This document shows positions 16,367-23,370 of a stretch of DNA of 60,594 nucleotides, in pieces; position 1 is the first letter of the stretch; each line of letters starts with the position of its first letter. Below the pieces are notes generated by a model, which had not been told where the DNA came from, did not search any database, and worked only from the letters and a program-made list of their open reading frames with translations. A program made the position numbers and the translations under genes. This stretch comes from Oscillospiraceae bacterium (GTDB lineage Bacteria > Bacillota > Clostridia > Oscillospirales > Oscillospiraceae). Location of the stretch: assembly GCA_902795195.1 (NCBI GenBank), contig CADBKF010000005.1, positions 1-60,594 of the forward strand. Reading direction: 5' to 3'.

Positions 16367-17149
16367 TCAAATTGGGACGCAGCTTTGCACGGGGCCGGCG
16401 GGGGTCTGCAGGGTCACGAGCTCGGCGTGCACGCCGTAGAGGGTCTCGATCAGCCCAGCCGTCAGCACCTGATCCGTTTCGCCGAAGGCGCACACGCGCC
16501 CGTTGTGCAGTGCGAGCGTGTGGCTGCAGTAGCGCAGCGCGTGGTCGGGATGGTGCGTCGAGAGCAGCACCGTGTAGCCCTGGCGCGTGAGCGCGGTGAT
16601 CTGCGAGAGCACCCGCTGCTGGTTGCCGAAATCCAGATTTGCGGTGGGCTCGTCCATGATCAGCAGCCGCGCCTGCTGCACGAGCGCGCGCGCAAGCAGC
16701 ACCAGCTGCCGCTCGCCGCCGGAGATGTTCGCGATGCTCTTGTCTGCAAGCCCCGCGATGCCCAGGCGCTCGAGCGCCTGCATGGCCCGGTCCTGCTCAG
16801 CCCTTCCCGGCCGCTCGAGCAGAGAAAGGCTGCTGCTCGTGCCCATGAGCACGGTGTCCAGTACGGTGTATTGGAAGGTCGGCGAGGCCGCCTGCGGCAC
16901 ATAGGCGGCCAGCTGCGCCAGCGCCCGTCTGGAAAGGTTGCCGAGCGCCTGCGTGCCGATCGTCACCTGCCCGCGCTGCGGCCGGAGCAGGCCCAGAAGG
17001 CAGCGGAAGAGCGTGCTCTTGCCGGCGCCATTCGGCCCCAGCACCGCCGTCATGCTGCCCTCGGGCACCGAAAAGCTGACGTGCTCCAGCACCGGCTGCG
17101 CGCCGTAGGAGAAGCAGAGGTCCTTGACTTCAATCTGCACGGCGGCCAC
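16367..17149 (-). CDS. FecE/BtuD-type ABC ATPase
   Basis: A 260-residue ATP-binding subunit of a siderophore/cobalamin/metal-type importer. Walker A is VLGPNGAGKST, the signature is NISGGERQL, and Walker B is LLIMDEPTANLD, followed by the switch His in STHHPDHA. It overlaps the permease gene by 20 bases and would bind its cytoplasmic face. Members of this family import iron complexes, B12, and in some cases molybdate or tungstate. The substrate here is open; see the binding protein at 19080-20159. Confidence 0.9.
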   Translation of the reverse strand: MAAVQIEVKDLCFSYGAQPVLEHVSFSVPEGSMTAVLGPNGAGKSTLFRCLLGLLRPQRGQVTIGTQALGNLSRRALAQLAAYVPQAASPTFQYTVLDTVLMGTSSSLSLLERPGRAEQDRAMQALERLGIAGLADKSIANISGGERQLVLLARALVQQARLLIMDEPTANLDFGNQQRVLSQITALTRQGYTVLLSTHHPDHALRYCSHTLALHNGRVCAFGETDQVLTAGLIETLYGVHAELVTLQTPAGPVQSCVPI

Positions 17150-18140
17150 CTCCTGTCAGAATGAGCCAGAGGAACATCGGCGCGCCGACAAAGGCCGTGA
17201 GGATGCCGATCGGGATCTCCCCTGCCGTTGCAAGCCGCGCGATGTCATCCACCAGCAGCAGAAACGCCGCGCCGAAGAGCGCGCTGGCCGGCAGCAGCCG
17301 GCGGTAGTCCGACCCGAACAGCATCCGGCACAGATGCGGGACGATGAGCCCCACCCAGCCGATCATGCCGCAGACCGCCACGGAGGCGGCGGTGAGCAGC
17401 GTCGCGCAGACGATGACCACCAGGCGCAGGGCCGTGGTGTTCACGCCCAGGGACTTTGCCTCGTCCTCGCCCAGGGTCAGAAGGTTCACCCGCCAGCGCA
17501 AAAGCAGCAGCGGCAGCAGCCCCAGCACAAACGGGGCCAACAGAAACAGCACATCGCGCTGCTTGACGGCGGCAAGGCTGCCCATCAGCCAGTAGGTGAT
17601 GGCCGGCAGCTGCTCCTGCGTGTCGGCCACGAGCTTGACAAACGAGGTCCCGGCGGAAAACAGCGACGAGACCACCATGCCGGCCAGGATCAGCGACAGC
17701 GTCTCGCTGGCCCGGGCAAAGCGGCTGACCAGATAGGCCAGCAGCACCGCGCCCAGGCCGAAGACAAAGGCCGTGAGCGAGATGCCGAAATAGTCCGCCC
17801 CCAAGAGGATGCCCAGCGCCGCGCCGAAGCCCGCCGCCGTGGAGGCGCCCAGAATGTCCGGCGAGACCATGGGGTTGCGGAACATGCCCTGGTAGGCCGC
17901 GCCGGCAGCGGAGAGCGCCGCGCCGATCAGCACCGCCGCCGCGATCCTGGGCAGGCGGATCTGAAAGAGCACGTTGGAGGCCCCGCTGCGCACCGGCGCA
18001 TCGGACAGACCCAGCAGCGCTGCCAGCTCCGCCGGCGAGAGCCGGTAGCGCCCGAGCATCGCCGAGGCCAGCAGCAGCGCCAGAAAGAGCGCAGCCAGGA
18101 TCAAAAACCGCAGGCCGTAGCGGCCCGTCTGCCGGCTCAT
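17130..18140 (-). CDS. FecCD/BtuC-type ABC permease
   Basis: The 336-residue permease has about nine to ten hydrophobic helices. It carries the family marks RLPRIAAAVLIGAALSAAGAAYQGMFRNP-like sequence near the start (visible as PRIAAAVLIGAALSAAGAAY) and GMIGWVGLIVPHLCRMLFG before the last helices. The ATG sits behind GAGGAG and overlaps the stop of a 19-residue leader frame (ATGA). It forms an operon with the ATPase downstream. The binding-protein gene of the system lies beyond a convergent methyltransferase gene, so the three subunits are not in one transcript. Confidence 0.9.
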   Translation of the reverse strand: MSRQTGRYGLRFLILAALFLALLLASAMLGRYRLSPAELAALLGLSDAPVRSGASNVLFQIRLPRIAAAVLIGAALSAAGAAYQGMFRNPMVSPDILGASTAAGFGAALGILLGADYFGISLTAFVFGLGAVLLAYLVSRFARASETLSLILAGMVVSSLFSAGTSFVKLVADTQEQLPAITYWLMGSLAAVKQRDVLFLLAPFVLGLLPLLLLRWRVNLLTLGEDEAKSLGVNTTALRLVVIVCATLLTAASVAVCGMIGWVGLIVPHLCRMLFGSDYRRLLPASALFGAAFLLLVDDIARLATAGEIPIGILTAFVGAPMFLWLILTGGGRRAD

Positions 18141-18196
18141 GGAGCCGGCTCCTCTGCCGCGCCGGCCGGCCGGCCGGAAGAAAAACGTCGTTTCAT
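18137..18196 (-). CDS. Possible 19-residue leader peptide coupled to the permease
   Basis: An ATG at 18196 follows a very good CGGAGGAG site and opens a frame that reads MKRRFSSGRPAGAAEEPAP and stops at 18137, overlapping the permease start as ATGA. This is too short to be a known protein. The strong ribosome site and the overlap suggest translational coupling. It has no stretch of one amino acid that would mark a classical attenuator. Confidence 0.45.
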   Translation of the reverse strand: MKRRFSSGRPAGAAEEPAP

Positions 18197-18219
18197 ATCG
18201 GACTCCTCCGAAAAACTAC

Positions 18220-18248
18220 TTGAAAATCCGGGAAAAAGCGGATAATAT
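18220..18248 (+). promoter_or_regulatory. Promoter of the methyltransferase gene
   Basis: TTGAAA at 18220-18225, a 17-base spacer and TAATAT at 18243-18248. It lies in the leader region of the divergent permease operon, so the two transcripts overlap at their 5' ends. Confidence 0.55.
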
Positions 18249-18269
18249 GAGAAAAAAGAGGCAGCTGTT

Positions 18270-18298
18270 ATCATAGCACATTCTTCCCGTTTGCGCAA
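18270..18298 (-). promoter_or_regulatory. Promoter of the ABC permease-ATPase operon
   Basis: Reading leftward, TTGCGC (18298-18293) and TATGAT (18275-18270) are 17 bases apart. The leader to the permease start is about 125 bases and includes the short leader frame. Confidence 0.6.
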
Positions 18299-18326
18299 GG
18301 GCAGATGCCGGGAAAGGAGGGGCAGC

Positions 18327-19043
18327 TTGTTTGAATGGACGCCGGACATGATCCGGTTTTTGGAGGACGCCGCCGGGCAGACCGGCTATTACCGCCTGCT
18401 GCAGACGCAGCTTGCGGCCATGCTGCCGCCGGACGCGCATGTCTGCGACATGGGCTGCGGCCTGGGGCATCTGGCGGAGCTTCTGGCGGAGTGCTTTCCC
18501 CGCGTCACCGCGATCGACCGCTCTGCGGCGGCGATCGATGCCTTCCGAAGCAGGCTGCCGCAGCCGCCATCGCAGCTGCAGATCCTCTGTGCCGACGCCT
18601 TCGCGCTGCCGGCGGAGTTCCGCTGCGCGGCGATGGTCTTCTGCTATTTTGGCAGCCTGCCCGACATTCTGACGCTCGCCCGGCGCCACTGCACCGGCGA
18701 GGTCGTCATCATCCGGCGCAACGAGCTGCGCCACCGGTTCGATCTCGGCGGCAGCCTGCGGCAGAGTCCCACCCTGGCGCAGACCCTGGAGCGGCTGCGC
18801 GCGCTCGGCATTCACGCCGAGGTCTCGACGCATGAGATCGAATTCGGCCAGCCGCTGCGCTCACGGGCAGACGCCGTGCGCTTCTTTTCGCTCTATCGGC
18901 GCGATCCAGGCGCGGAAATTGTCTTCTCGCAGCTCACGCCGCTGCTCGAGCAGACCGGCGATCCGGTCTTCCCCTACTACCACCGGCAGCAAAAGCGCAT
19001 CGCCATCGTGCACTTCCCGTCTGCGCAAATCCCACCGCTTTGA
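18327..19043 (+). CDS. Class I SAM-dependent methyltransferase
   Basis: A 238-residue soluble enzyme. The SAM-binding motif I is VCDMGCGLGHLAELLAE, followed by the acidic end of strand 2 in VTAIDRS and a motif II-like DAFALP. TTG at 18327 is the likely start because AAAGGAGGGG sits five bases before it; an upstream ATG at 18291 has no such site. The substrate is unknown. It lies between the two halves of a metal-type ABC importer, with divergent and convergent neighbours. In some anaerobes such methyltransferases accompany metal-chelator transport genes, which is only suggestive here. Confidence 0.75.
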   Translation: MFEWTPDMIRFLEDAAGQTGYYRLLQTQLAAMLPPDAHVCDMGCGLGHLAELLAECFPRVTAIDRSAAAIDAFRSRLPQPPSQLQILCADAFALPAEFRCAAMVFCYFGSLPDILTLARRHCTGEVVIIRRNELRHRFDLGGSLRQSPTLAQTLERLRALGIHAEVSTHEIEFGQPLRSRADAVRFFSLYRRDPGAEIVFSQLTPLLEQTGDPVFPYYHRQQKRIAIVHFPSAQIPPL

Positions 19044-19066
19044 ACGAAAGCGATGGGATTTGTTTT
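19027..19066. terminator. Terminator between the convergent methyltransferase and binding-protein genes
   Basis: AAATCCCACCGCTTT pairs with GAAAGCGATGGGATTT with one mismatch around GAAC, and GTTTTG follows. The left arm overlaps the last codons of the methyltransferase gene. It can serve the rightward gene and probably the leftward one as well. Confidence 0.75.
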
Positions 19067-19079
19067 GTGTTTGCCCGCT

Positions 19080-20159
19080 TCAGGGCGCCGGGCGCAGGGT
19101 CGAGCGCGCGAGCATCTGCTCGGCCTCGGCCTGGCTCAGCTCGTAGTGCCAGAACAGGGAATAGAATTCCTGCGCTGTCTGCACCATGTCATAGTCATAC
19201 AGCTCCGGGTAGAGCAGATTGCCCAGCCACCAGACGCCCAGCACGCGGTTGACCGACGGGGGCGAGGACATCCAGTTGTAGGGAAGCTCGGGAATCTCGT
19301 AATACCGGCTGTTCTGCACCGCAGTGAGCTCGGCCCACTCCCCGTCCGGCAGTGTGTCATAGGGGCCGTCCGCCGTGAGCAGAATGACGTCGGGGTCCAC
19401 CGCATAGACCTCCTCGAGGTTCACGCTCGTGCCGCCGCCGCGGTTGCTGACCTCCTCGGAGACGATGGCGTTCTGCGCGCCGATCAGCTCGATCACGTCA
19501 GCCTGCACCGAGCCCTTGGCGTTGCAGGCAAGGCCGGTCGGGCCGGTGCCGTACATCACGCGCAGGCTGTCCGCCTCGGCGATCTTCGCCCGGTTCTCCT
19601 CGGCCATGCTGAGCGTTTTTTCCACATACTGCGCCAGCTTCTCGGCCTGCTCCTGTCGGTCCAGCAGCTTGCCCAGCGTCCGGTAGGCCGCCGGCAGGGT
19701 CTCGAGCGTCGCTTCGAGGAAGATCGTCGGAATGCCGGTCTGCTCCTGCACCATGTCCATGTCCTCGGCGATGCTGTCCTTGCGGTCGCCCAGGTCAATG
19801 ACGAGCTGCGGCTTGGCGTCGATCAGCGCCTCCATGTTGAGGTTGGCCTTGCTGCCGTAGAACTGGCCGAAGGTGGGAAGCTCCCACATGGACTCCGGGA
19901 AATAGGGCTTCTGCTCGTCCGAGGGCGTCGAGGCCAGGCCGACCAGCAGCTCCGGGCAGAGCGTCATGAGGATCATCTGCGCATTCGGTCCGCTGGCAGC
20001 GATCCGGGTGATCTGCGTCGGCAGCTCGACGTTCCGGCCGGCGCCGTCCGTAAACTGAATGGTTTCCGCCGCCGGGGTCTGGCCGCCGGACTTGGCCCCG
20101 CAGGCGCAGCAGCCCAGCAGCAGCGCCATGACCAGCAGCAGCGCAGCAATTTTTTTCAT
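19080..20159 (-). CDS. FecB/BtuF-type substrate-binding lipoprotein
   Basis: The 359-residue protein starts with a lipoprotein signal (basic KK, a hydrophobic run, then LLGCCAC), so it is tethered outside the membrane. The two-lobe helical-backbone fold of periplasmic metal-complex binders is supported by ITDGAGRNVELP-like and RIAASGPNAQMILM sequence near the start, and by ALIDAKPQLVIDLG. The closing PPSVNRVLGVWWLGNLLYPE resembles what I recall of binders in this family that take molybdate or tungstate, so an oxyanion ligand is possible (inference); iron or B12 remain alternatives. It must serve the permease/ATPase pair at 16367-18140, the only partners in view. Confidence 0.85.
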   Translation of the reverse strand: MKKIAALLLVMALLLGCCACGAKSGGQTPAAETIQFTDGAGRNVELPTQITRIAASGPNAQMILMTLCPELLVGLASTPSDEQKPYFPESMWELPTFGQFYGSKANLNMEALIDAKPQLVIDLGDRKDSIAEDMDMVQEQTGIPTIFLEATLETLPAAYRTLGKLLDRQEQAEKLAQYVEKTLSMAEENRAKIAEADSLRVMYGTGPTGLACNAKGSVQADVIELIGAQNAIVSEEVSNRGGGTSVNLEEVYAVDPDVILLTADGPYDTLPDGEWAELTAVQNSRYYEIPELPYNWMSSPPSVNRVLGVWWLGNLLYPELYDYDMVQTAQEFYSLFWHYELSQAEAEQMLARSTLRPAP

Positions 20160-20206
20160 TTCGCAATCTTCTTTCGTTCATCTTTTCTGCGTATCACGCT
20201 ATCCAT

Positions 20207-20236
20207 ATTATAATGTAGAACGACTGCGCTTTGCAA
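20207..20236 (-). promoter_or_regulatory. Probable promoter of the binding-lipoprotein gene
   Basis: Reading leftward, TTGCAA (20236-20231), an 18-base spacer and TATAAT (20212-20207). Both elements lie within or beside the large inverted repeat at 20210-20256, so a protein bound there would block RNA polymerase. Confidence 0.55.
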
Positions 20237-20256
20237 GCGCAGCCGTTCTACATTAT
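20210..20256. promoter_or_regulatory. 47-base inverted repeat between the IclR gene and the binding-protein gene
   Basis: Arms of 22 bases (20210-20231 and 20235-20256) pair with a single mismatch around three bases. It contains ATAATGTAGAACG and CTGCGCTT. It could be an operator, a leader hairpin, or a palindromic repeat that doubles as the terminator of the IclR gene. The position over the promoter favours control. Confidence 0.6.
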
Positions 20257-20273
20257 GGAATTCTCGTTCCGTA

Positions 20274-21053
20274 TTATCGAATATTCTCCCGATAGCCCAA
20301 TGCCGTTGCAATCTGCTGCGCGGCGGCAAGCGTCGCGGCGATGGCCTCCTCAAACTCGCTGGAATTGATGCGCCGGAACAGCCCGACCACGCTCACGGCA
20401 TAGCGCACCGTGCCGTCGCGGTCGTGCACCGGCATGGCCACCGCGCGCAGACCGATCTTATACTCGCCGTTTTCGATGGCGTAGCCGTCCCTGCGGATCT
20501 GCGCGAGCTGCTCCATGGCGGGCTCCAGCTCCGTGAGCGTGTGCGGCGTATAGGCCGGCATGCCCCGCGCGCTGAGCAGCGCTCTGGCGTCGGCGTCCGA
20601 GCAGGTGGCGAGATAGAGCTTGCCCTGCGCCGTCGCGTGCAGCGGCAGCCGCGTGCCGACCTCCGAGAGCACCTGCACGCCGCTGCGGCCGGCCACCTGC
20701 TCGAGGTTGATGATGTGGCCGTTTTCCAGATAGGTGATCACCGCGCTTGCGCCGGTCTGCTCGGCCAGCTGCTCGAGATAGGGCCGCGCCACCGAGGAGA
20801 TGTCCCAGGCGGCGGAGACCGTCCGGCCGCATTCATAGAGCCGGATGCCCAGCGCGTAGCGCCCGTCGGCGCGCTGCTCGATATAGGAATAGGCGCGCAT
20901 GCTCGTCAGAAGCGCATAGACCGAGCTCTTGGGATAGCCGGCCAGCTGCGCAAGCTCCGCCAGATGCATGGGCCTGCCCTGCTCCTGCAGGATGTCCAGC
21001 AGCCGCATCGCCTTGCCCAGCGACTGGATCGGCACCTGTCTGTCCCGGTTCAT
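20274..21053 (-). CDS. IclR-family transcription regulator
   Basis: The 259-residue regulator has an N-terminal winged helix (LGKAMRLLDILQEQGRPMHL then LAGYPKSSVYALLTSM) and a C-terminal effector domain with the IclR features GTRLPLHATAQGKLYLA and RRDGYAIENGEYKIGLRAVA. IclR proteins sense small carbon compounds and act as homodimers or tetramers. Its start overlaps the end of the NTPase gene by four bases, so the two form an operon. The large inverted repeat 18 bases past its stop, over the binding-protein promoter, is a candidate target. Confidence 0.9.
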   Translation of the reverse strand: MNRDRQVPIQSLGKAMRLLDILQEQGRPMHLAELAQLAGYPKSSVYALLTSMRAYSYIEQRADGRYALGIRLYECGRTVSAAWDISSVARPYLEQLAEQTGASAVITYLENGHIINLEQVAGRSGVQVLSEVGTRLPLHATAQGKLYLATCSDADARALLSARGMPAYTPHTLTELEPAMEQLAQIRRDGYAIENGEYKIGLRAVAMPVHDRDGTVRYAVSVVGLFRRINSSEFEEAIAATLAAAQQIATALGYRENIR

Positions 21054-21571
21054 TCTGCCGCCTCCCCTCCGCTGAGCTGCGCGGCAACGCAGCAGCAGAA
21101 GGCCTCGTCGTTGGCCTCGCGCGCGCCCACGACCTGCGTCTGCGGGTGGCTGCGGATTTGGTCGAGCAGCTCGGTGTGCTTGTCCCGGATCGCGATGACG
21201 AGATCGAACGGCCCGTCCAGCAGCCGCTGCAGCTCGGCGCGGAAGCTCGGCGCCTCGTTTTCCATAAAGCCGATCTCGTCGAGCAGCACGAGGCTGCCCT
21301 CGGGGATCTCGCGCAGCACCCGCACGCCCAGCGTCTCAAAGACCGCCGGGAATGCCGTTGCCTGCCGCTGCCGGCAGAGGCCGATGCGGTTTTCCGGCCC
21401 ATAGGCGATCCCCTCGCGATAGCTGTGCAGGTAGACCGGCGCGTCCAGCTCGGGCCCGGCCGGCAGCTTCTCCGACCACAGACCCCAGATCGGCCGCTGC
21501 ACGTATTTCATCAGCCGGCGGATCGCCGTGCTCTTGCCGCTGCCGCTGCAGCCCTCGATCAACAGTTTCAT
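21050..21571 (-). CDS. Small P-loop NTPase, THEP1-like
   Basis: The 173-residue protein has Walker A EGCSGSGKST at residues 6-15, Walker B GSLVLLDEIGFMEN, and a central CRQRQ segment. The size and order match the NTPase_1 (THEP1) group of nucleoside-triphosphatases of unclear role. The ATG at 21571 follows GAGGTGAG and is preferred over the ATG at 21601. It is translated into the IclR gene by a four-base overlap. Such NTPases occur near metal and cofactor genes, so it may belong with the FecBCD-type importer here (inference). Confidence 0.75.
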   Translation of the reverse strand: MKLLIEGCSGSGKSTAIRRLMKYVQRPIWGLWSEKLPAGPELDAPVYLHSYREGIAYGPENRIGLCRQRQATAFPAVFETLGVRVLREIPEGSLVLLDEIGFMENEAPSFRAELQRLLDGPFDLVIAIRDKHTELLDQIRSHPQTQVVGAREANDEAFCCCVAAQLSGGEAAE

Positions 21572-21636
21572 CTGCCTCACCTCAAGGCCATTATACCACA
21601 AAACCGCCTCGGCGCAACGGGAAAATGCAATTTTGC

Positions 21637-21665
21637 TTGCGTCGGCGGCGGGCTTGTGCTATACT
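21637..21665 (+). promoter_or_regulatory. Promoter of the galactokinase gene
   Basis: TTGCGT at 21637-21642, a 17-base GC-rich spacer and TATACT at 21660-21665. Confidence 0.6.
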
Positions 21666-21723
21666 ATATGAAATTAAACCAAGGCCGTCCGCGGACGCGG
21701 CGGCCGTGAAAGGATTTTTACCT

Positions 21724-22992
21724 ATGGATCAGCTGCTCCAATCGCTGCGCGCCGGGGCCTATGCCGGCTGCCTGCAGCGTCTCTATGGCCGCACGGACAG
21801 CGCGCGCGCCGAACACATCGTACAGGCCTTCGGCGAGCAGTTCCCGCGCAATCCGGGCCCGGCCGCGCTCTTCAGCGCCCCGGGGCGCACTGAGATCGGC
21901 GGCAACCACACCGACCACCAGCACGGCCACGCCCTGTGTGCGAGCGTCGATCTGGACATGCTCGCCTGTGCCGCGCCGAACGGCAGCCCGGAAATCCGTG
22001 TGATCTCCGAGGGCTACCCGGCCGTCACCGTCCGCTTGGACACGCTCGACCCCGATCCGGCGGAGGCGGGCAGCACGGCCGCCCTCGTGCGCGGCGTCGC
22101 GGCGGGCCTTGCCGCCCGCGGGATGCAGCTTTGCGGCGTGGACGCCTATGTGCACTCCAACGTGATCGCGGGCTCCGGGCTCTCGTCCTCGGCGGCCTTT
22201 GAGGTGCTGCTGTGCACGATCCTGTCGCAGTTTGCCGCTGGCCCTGCGCCCGACGCCATCGAGGCCGCCAAGATCAGCCAGATGGCCGAAAACGTCTATT
22301 TCGGCAAGCCCTGCGGCCTGCTCGACCAGATCGGCGCGTCGGTGGGCGGCATCGTAGCGATCGACTTCTGCGACCCGGCCGCGCCTGTGGTGCGCAAGGT
22401 GGAATACGACTTCTCCGCCGCCGGCCACAGCCTGTGCATCATCGACTCCGGCTCCACGCACGCCGACCTCACGGACGACTACGCCGGCATCCCGCAGGAG
22501 ATGGGCAGCGTGGCGGCGCAGTTCGGCGCGTCCTTCCTGCGCCAGGTGCCCGAGGCCGACTTCCGCGCAAATCTGCCGCTGCTGCGCGAGCGCTGCGGCG
22601 ACCGGGCAGTGCTGCGCGCGCTGCACTTCTACCAGGACGACGCGCTGGCCCAGGCCGAAGCCGCGGCGCTGGAGGCGGGCGATTTTTCCGGCTTCCTGGC
22701 GCTGGTGAACCGTTCGGGCCTGTCGTCCATCGAGCGGCTGCAGAACATCTTCTCCCCGGCCCATCCCGAGCGGCAGGCGGTCTCGCTGGCCATCACGCTG
22801 GGGCGGGAGCTGCTGGGCGGCGCCGGCGCGATCCGCGTGCACGGTGGCGGCTTTGCCGGCACGGTGCAGGCCTTCGTCCCGGACGAGCAGTTGGATGCCT
22901 TCCGCGCCGGCATTGAGGCCGTCTTCGGCGCGGGCAAGTGTCACGTCCTGCGCATCCGCCCCCTCGGCGGCTGCATGCTGACGCCGGACTAA
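21724..22992 (+). CDS. galK: Galactokinase (GHMP family)
   Basis: The 422-residue cytoplasmic enzyme phosphorylates galactose at C1 with ATP, the first step of the Leloir pathway. It shows the galactokinase signature GRTEIGGNHTDHQHGHAL, where GE(H/N)TDY is the usual form, the GHMP ATP loop GSGLSSSAAFEV and the third motif GGGFAGTVQAF. The start is preceded by AAAGGA. The N-terminus is about 35 residues longer before the signature than in E. coli GalK, as in some clostridial homologues. The sole gene of its transcript, it would use galactose from the GH36 and GH2 enzymes in this window. galE and galT are not in view. Confidence 0.88.
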   Translation: MDQLLQSLRAGAYAGCLQRLYGRTDSARAEHIVQAFGEQFPRNPGPAALFSAPGRTEIGGNHTDHQHGHALCASVDLDMLACAAPNGSPEIRVISEGYPAVTVRLDTLDPDPAEAGSTAALVRGVAAGLAARGMQLCGVDAYVHSNVIAGSGLSSSAAFEVLLCTILSQFAAGPAPDAIEAAKISQMAENVYFGKPCGLLDQIGASVGGIVAIDFCDPAAPVVRKVEYDFSAAGHSLCIIDSGSTHADLTDDYAGIPQEMGSVAAQFGASFLRQVPEADFRANLPLLRERCGDRAVLRALHFYQDDALAQAEAAALEAGDFSGFLALVNRSGLSSIERLQNIFSPAHPERQAVSLAITLGRELLGGAGAIRVHGGGFAGTVQAFVPDEQLDAFRAGIEAVFGAGKCHVLRIRPLGGCMLTPD

Positions 22993-23115
22993 CGCGCAAA
23001 CCCAAACCATGTCATAACGCGCAATTCCAAACCATGTCATTCTGAGCGCCAGCGAAGAATCTGAACCCCTCACCTGCCGCACACCAACCCCGAACAAACT
23101 TATATTATAATGTAT
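22993..23115. repeat. Short direct repeats after galK
   Basis: AACGCGCAA plus CCAAACCATGTCAT occurs twice in a row (22993-23042). It is followed by ATTCTGAGCGCCAGCGAAGAATC, a variant of the TCATTTCGAGCGAAGCGAGAAATC block found inside the elements at 8469 and 48686. No gene is seen. Confidence 0.6.
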
Positions 23116-23153
23116 AGACCGCCTGCTTCCTTGCTGCAGGCGGTCTTTTTTTG
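23116..23153 (+). terminator. Intrinsic terminator downstream of galK
   Basis: AGACCGCCTGC pairs with GCAGGCGGTCT around a nine-base loop, followed by a run of T. The 83 bases after it up to the surface-protein promoter hold nothing recognisable. Confidence 0.92.
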
Positions 23154-23235
23154 CATTCAGGAAAATCACTAAAACCCCCTCCGGATTTTTGGTTGATTTT
23201 CTATGGAACCCCTTGAAAAATAAAGAAATTTTCTC

Positions 23236-23264
23236 TTGACTGCTTGATAAAAATATAATATACT
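23236..23264 (+). promoter_or_regulatory. Promoter of the SLH surface protein gene
   Basis: TTGACT at 23236-23241, a 17-base AT-rich spacer and TATACT at 23259-23264. The leader is about 100 bases and ends in AAAGGGGAAA before the start codon. Confidence 0.8.
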
Positions 23265-23370
23265 TAACATGTATGATAATATGGTATTACTGTAAAAGGG
23301 TAACTAGGGCAAGGACAGTCGGAGAGACGCTTTGGCTGCCTGCCTGCCATAAAAGAAAGGGGAAACGCAT

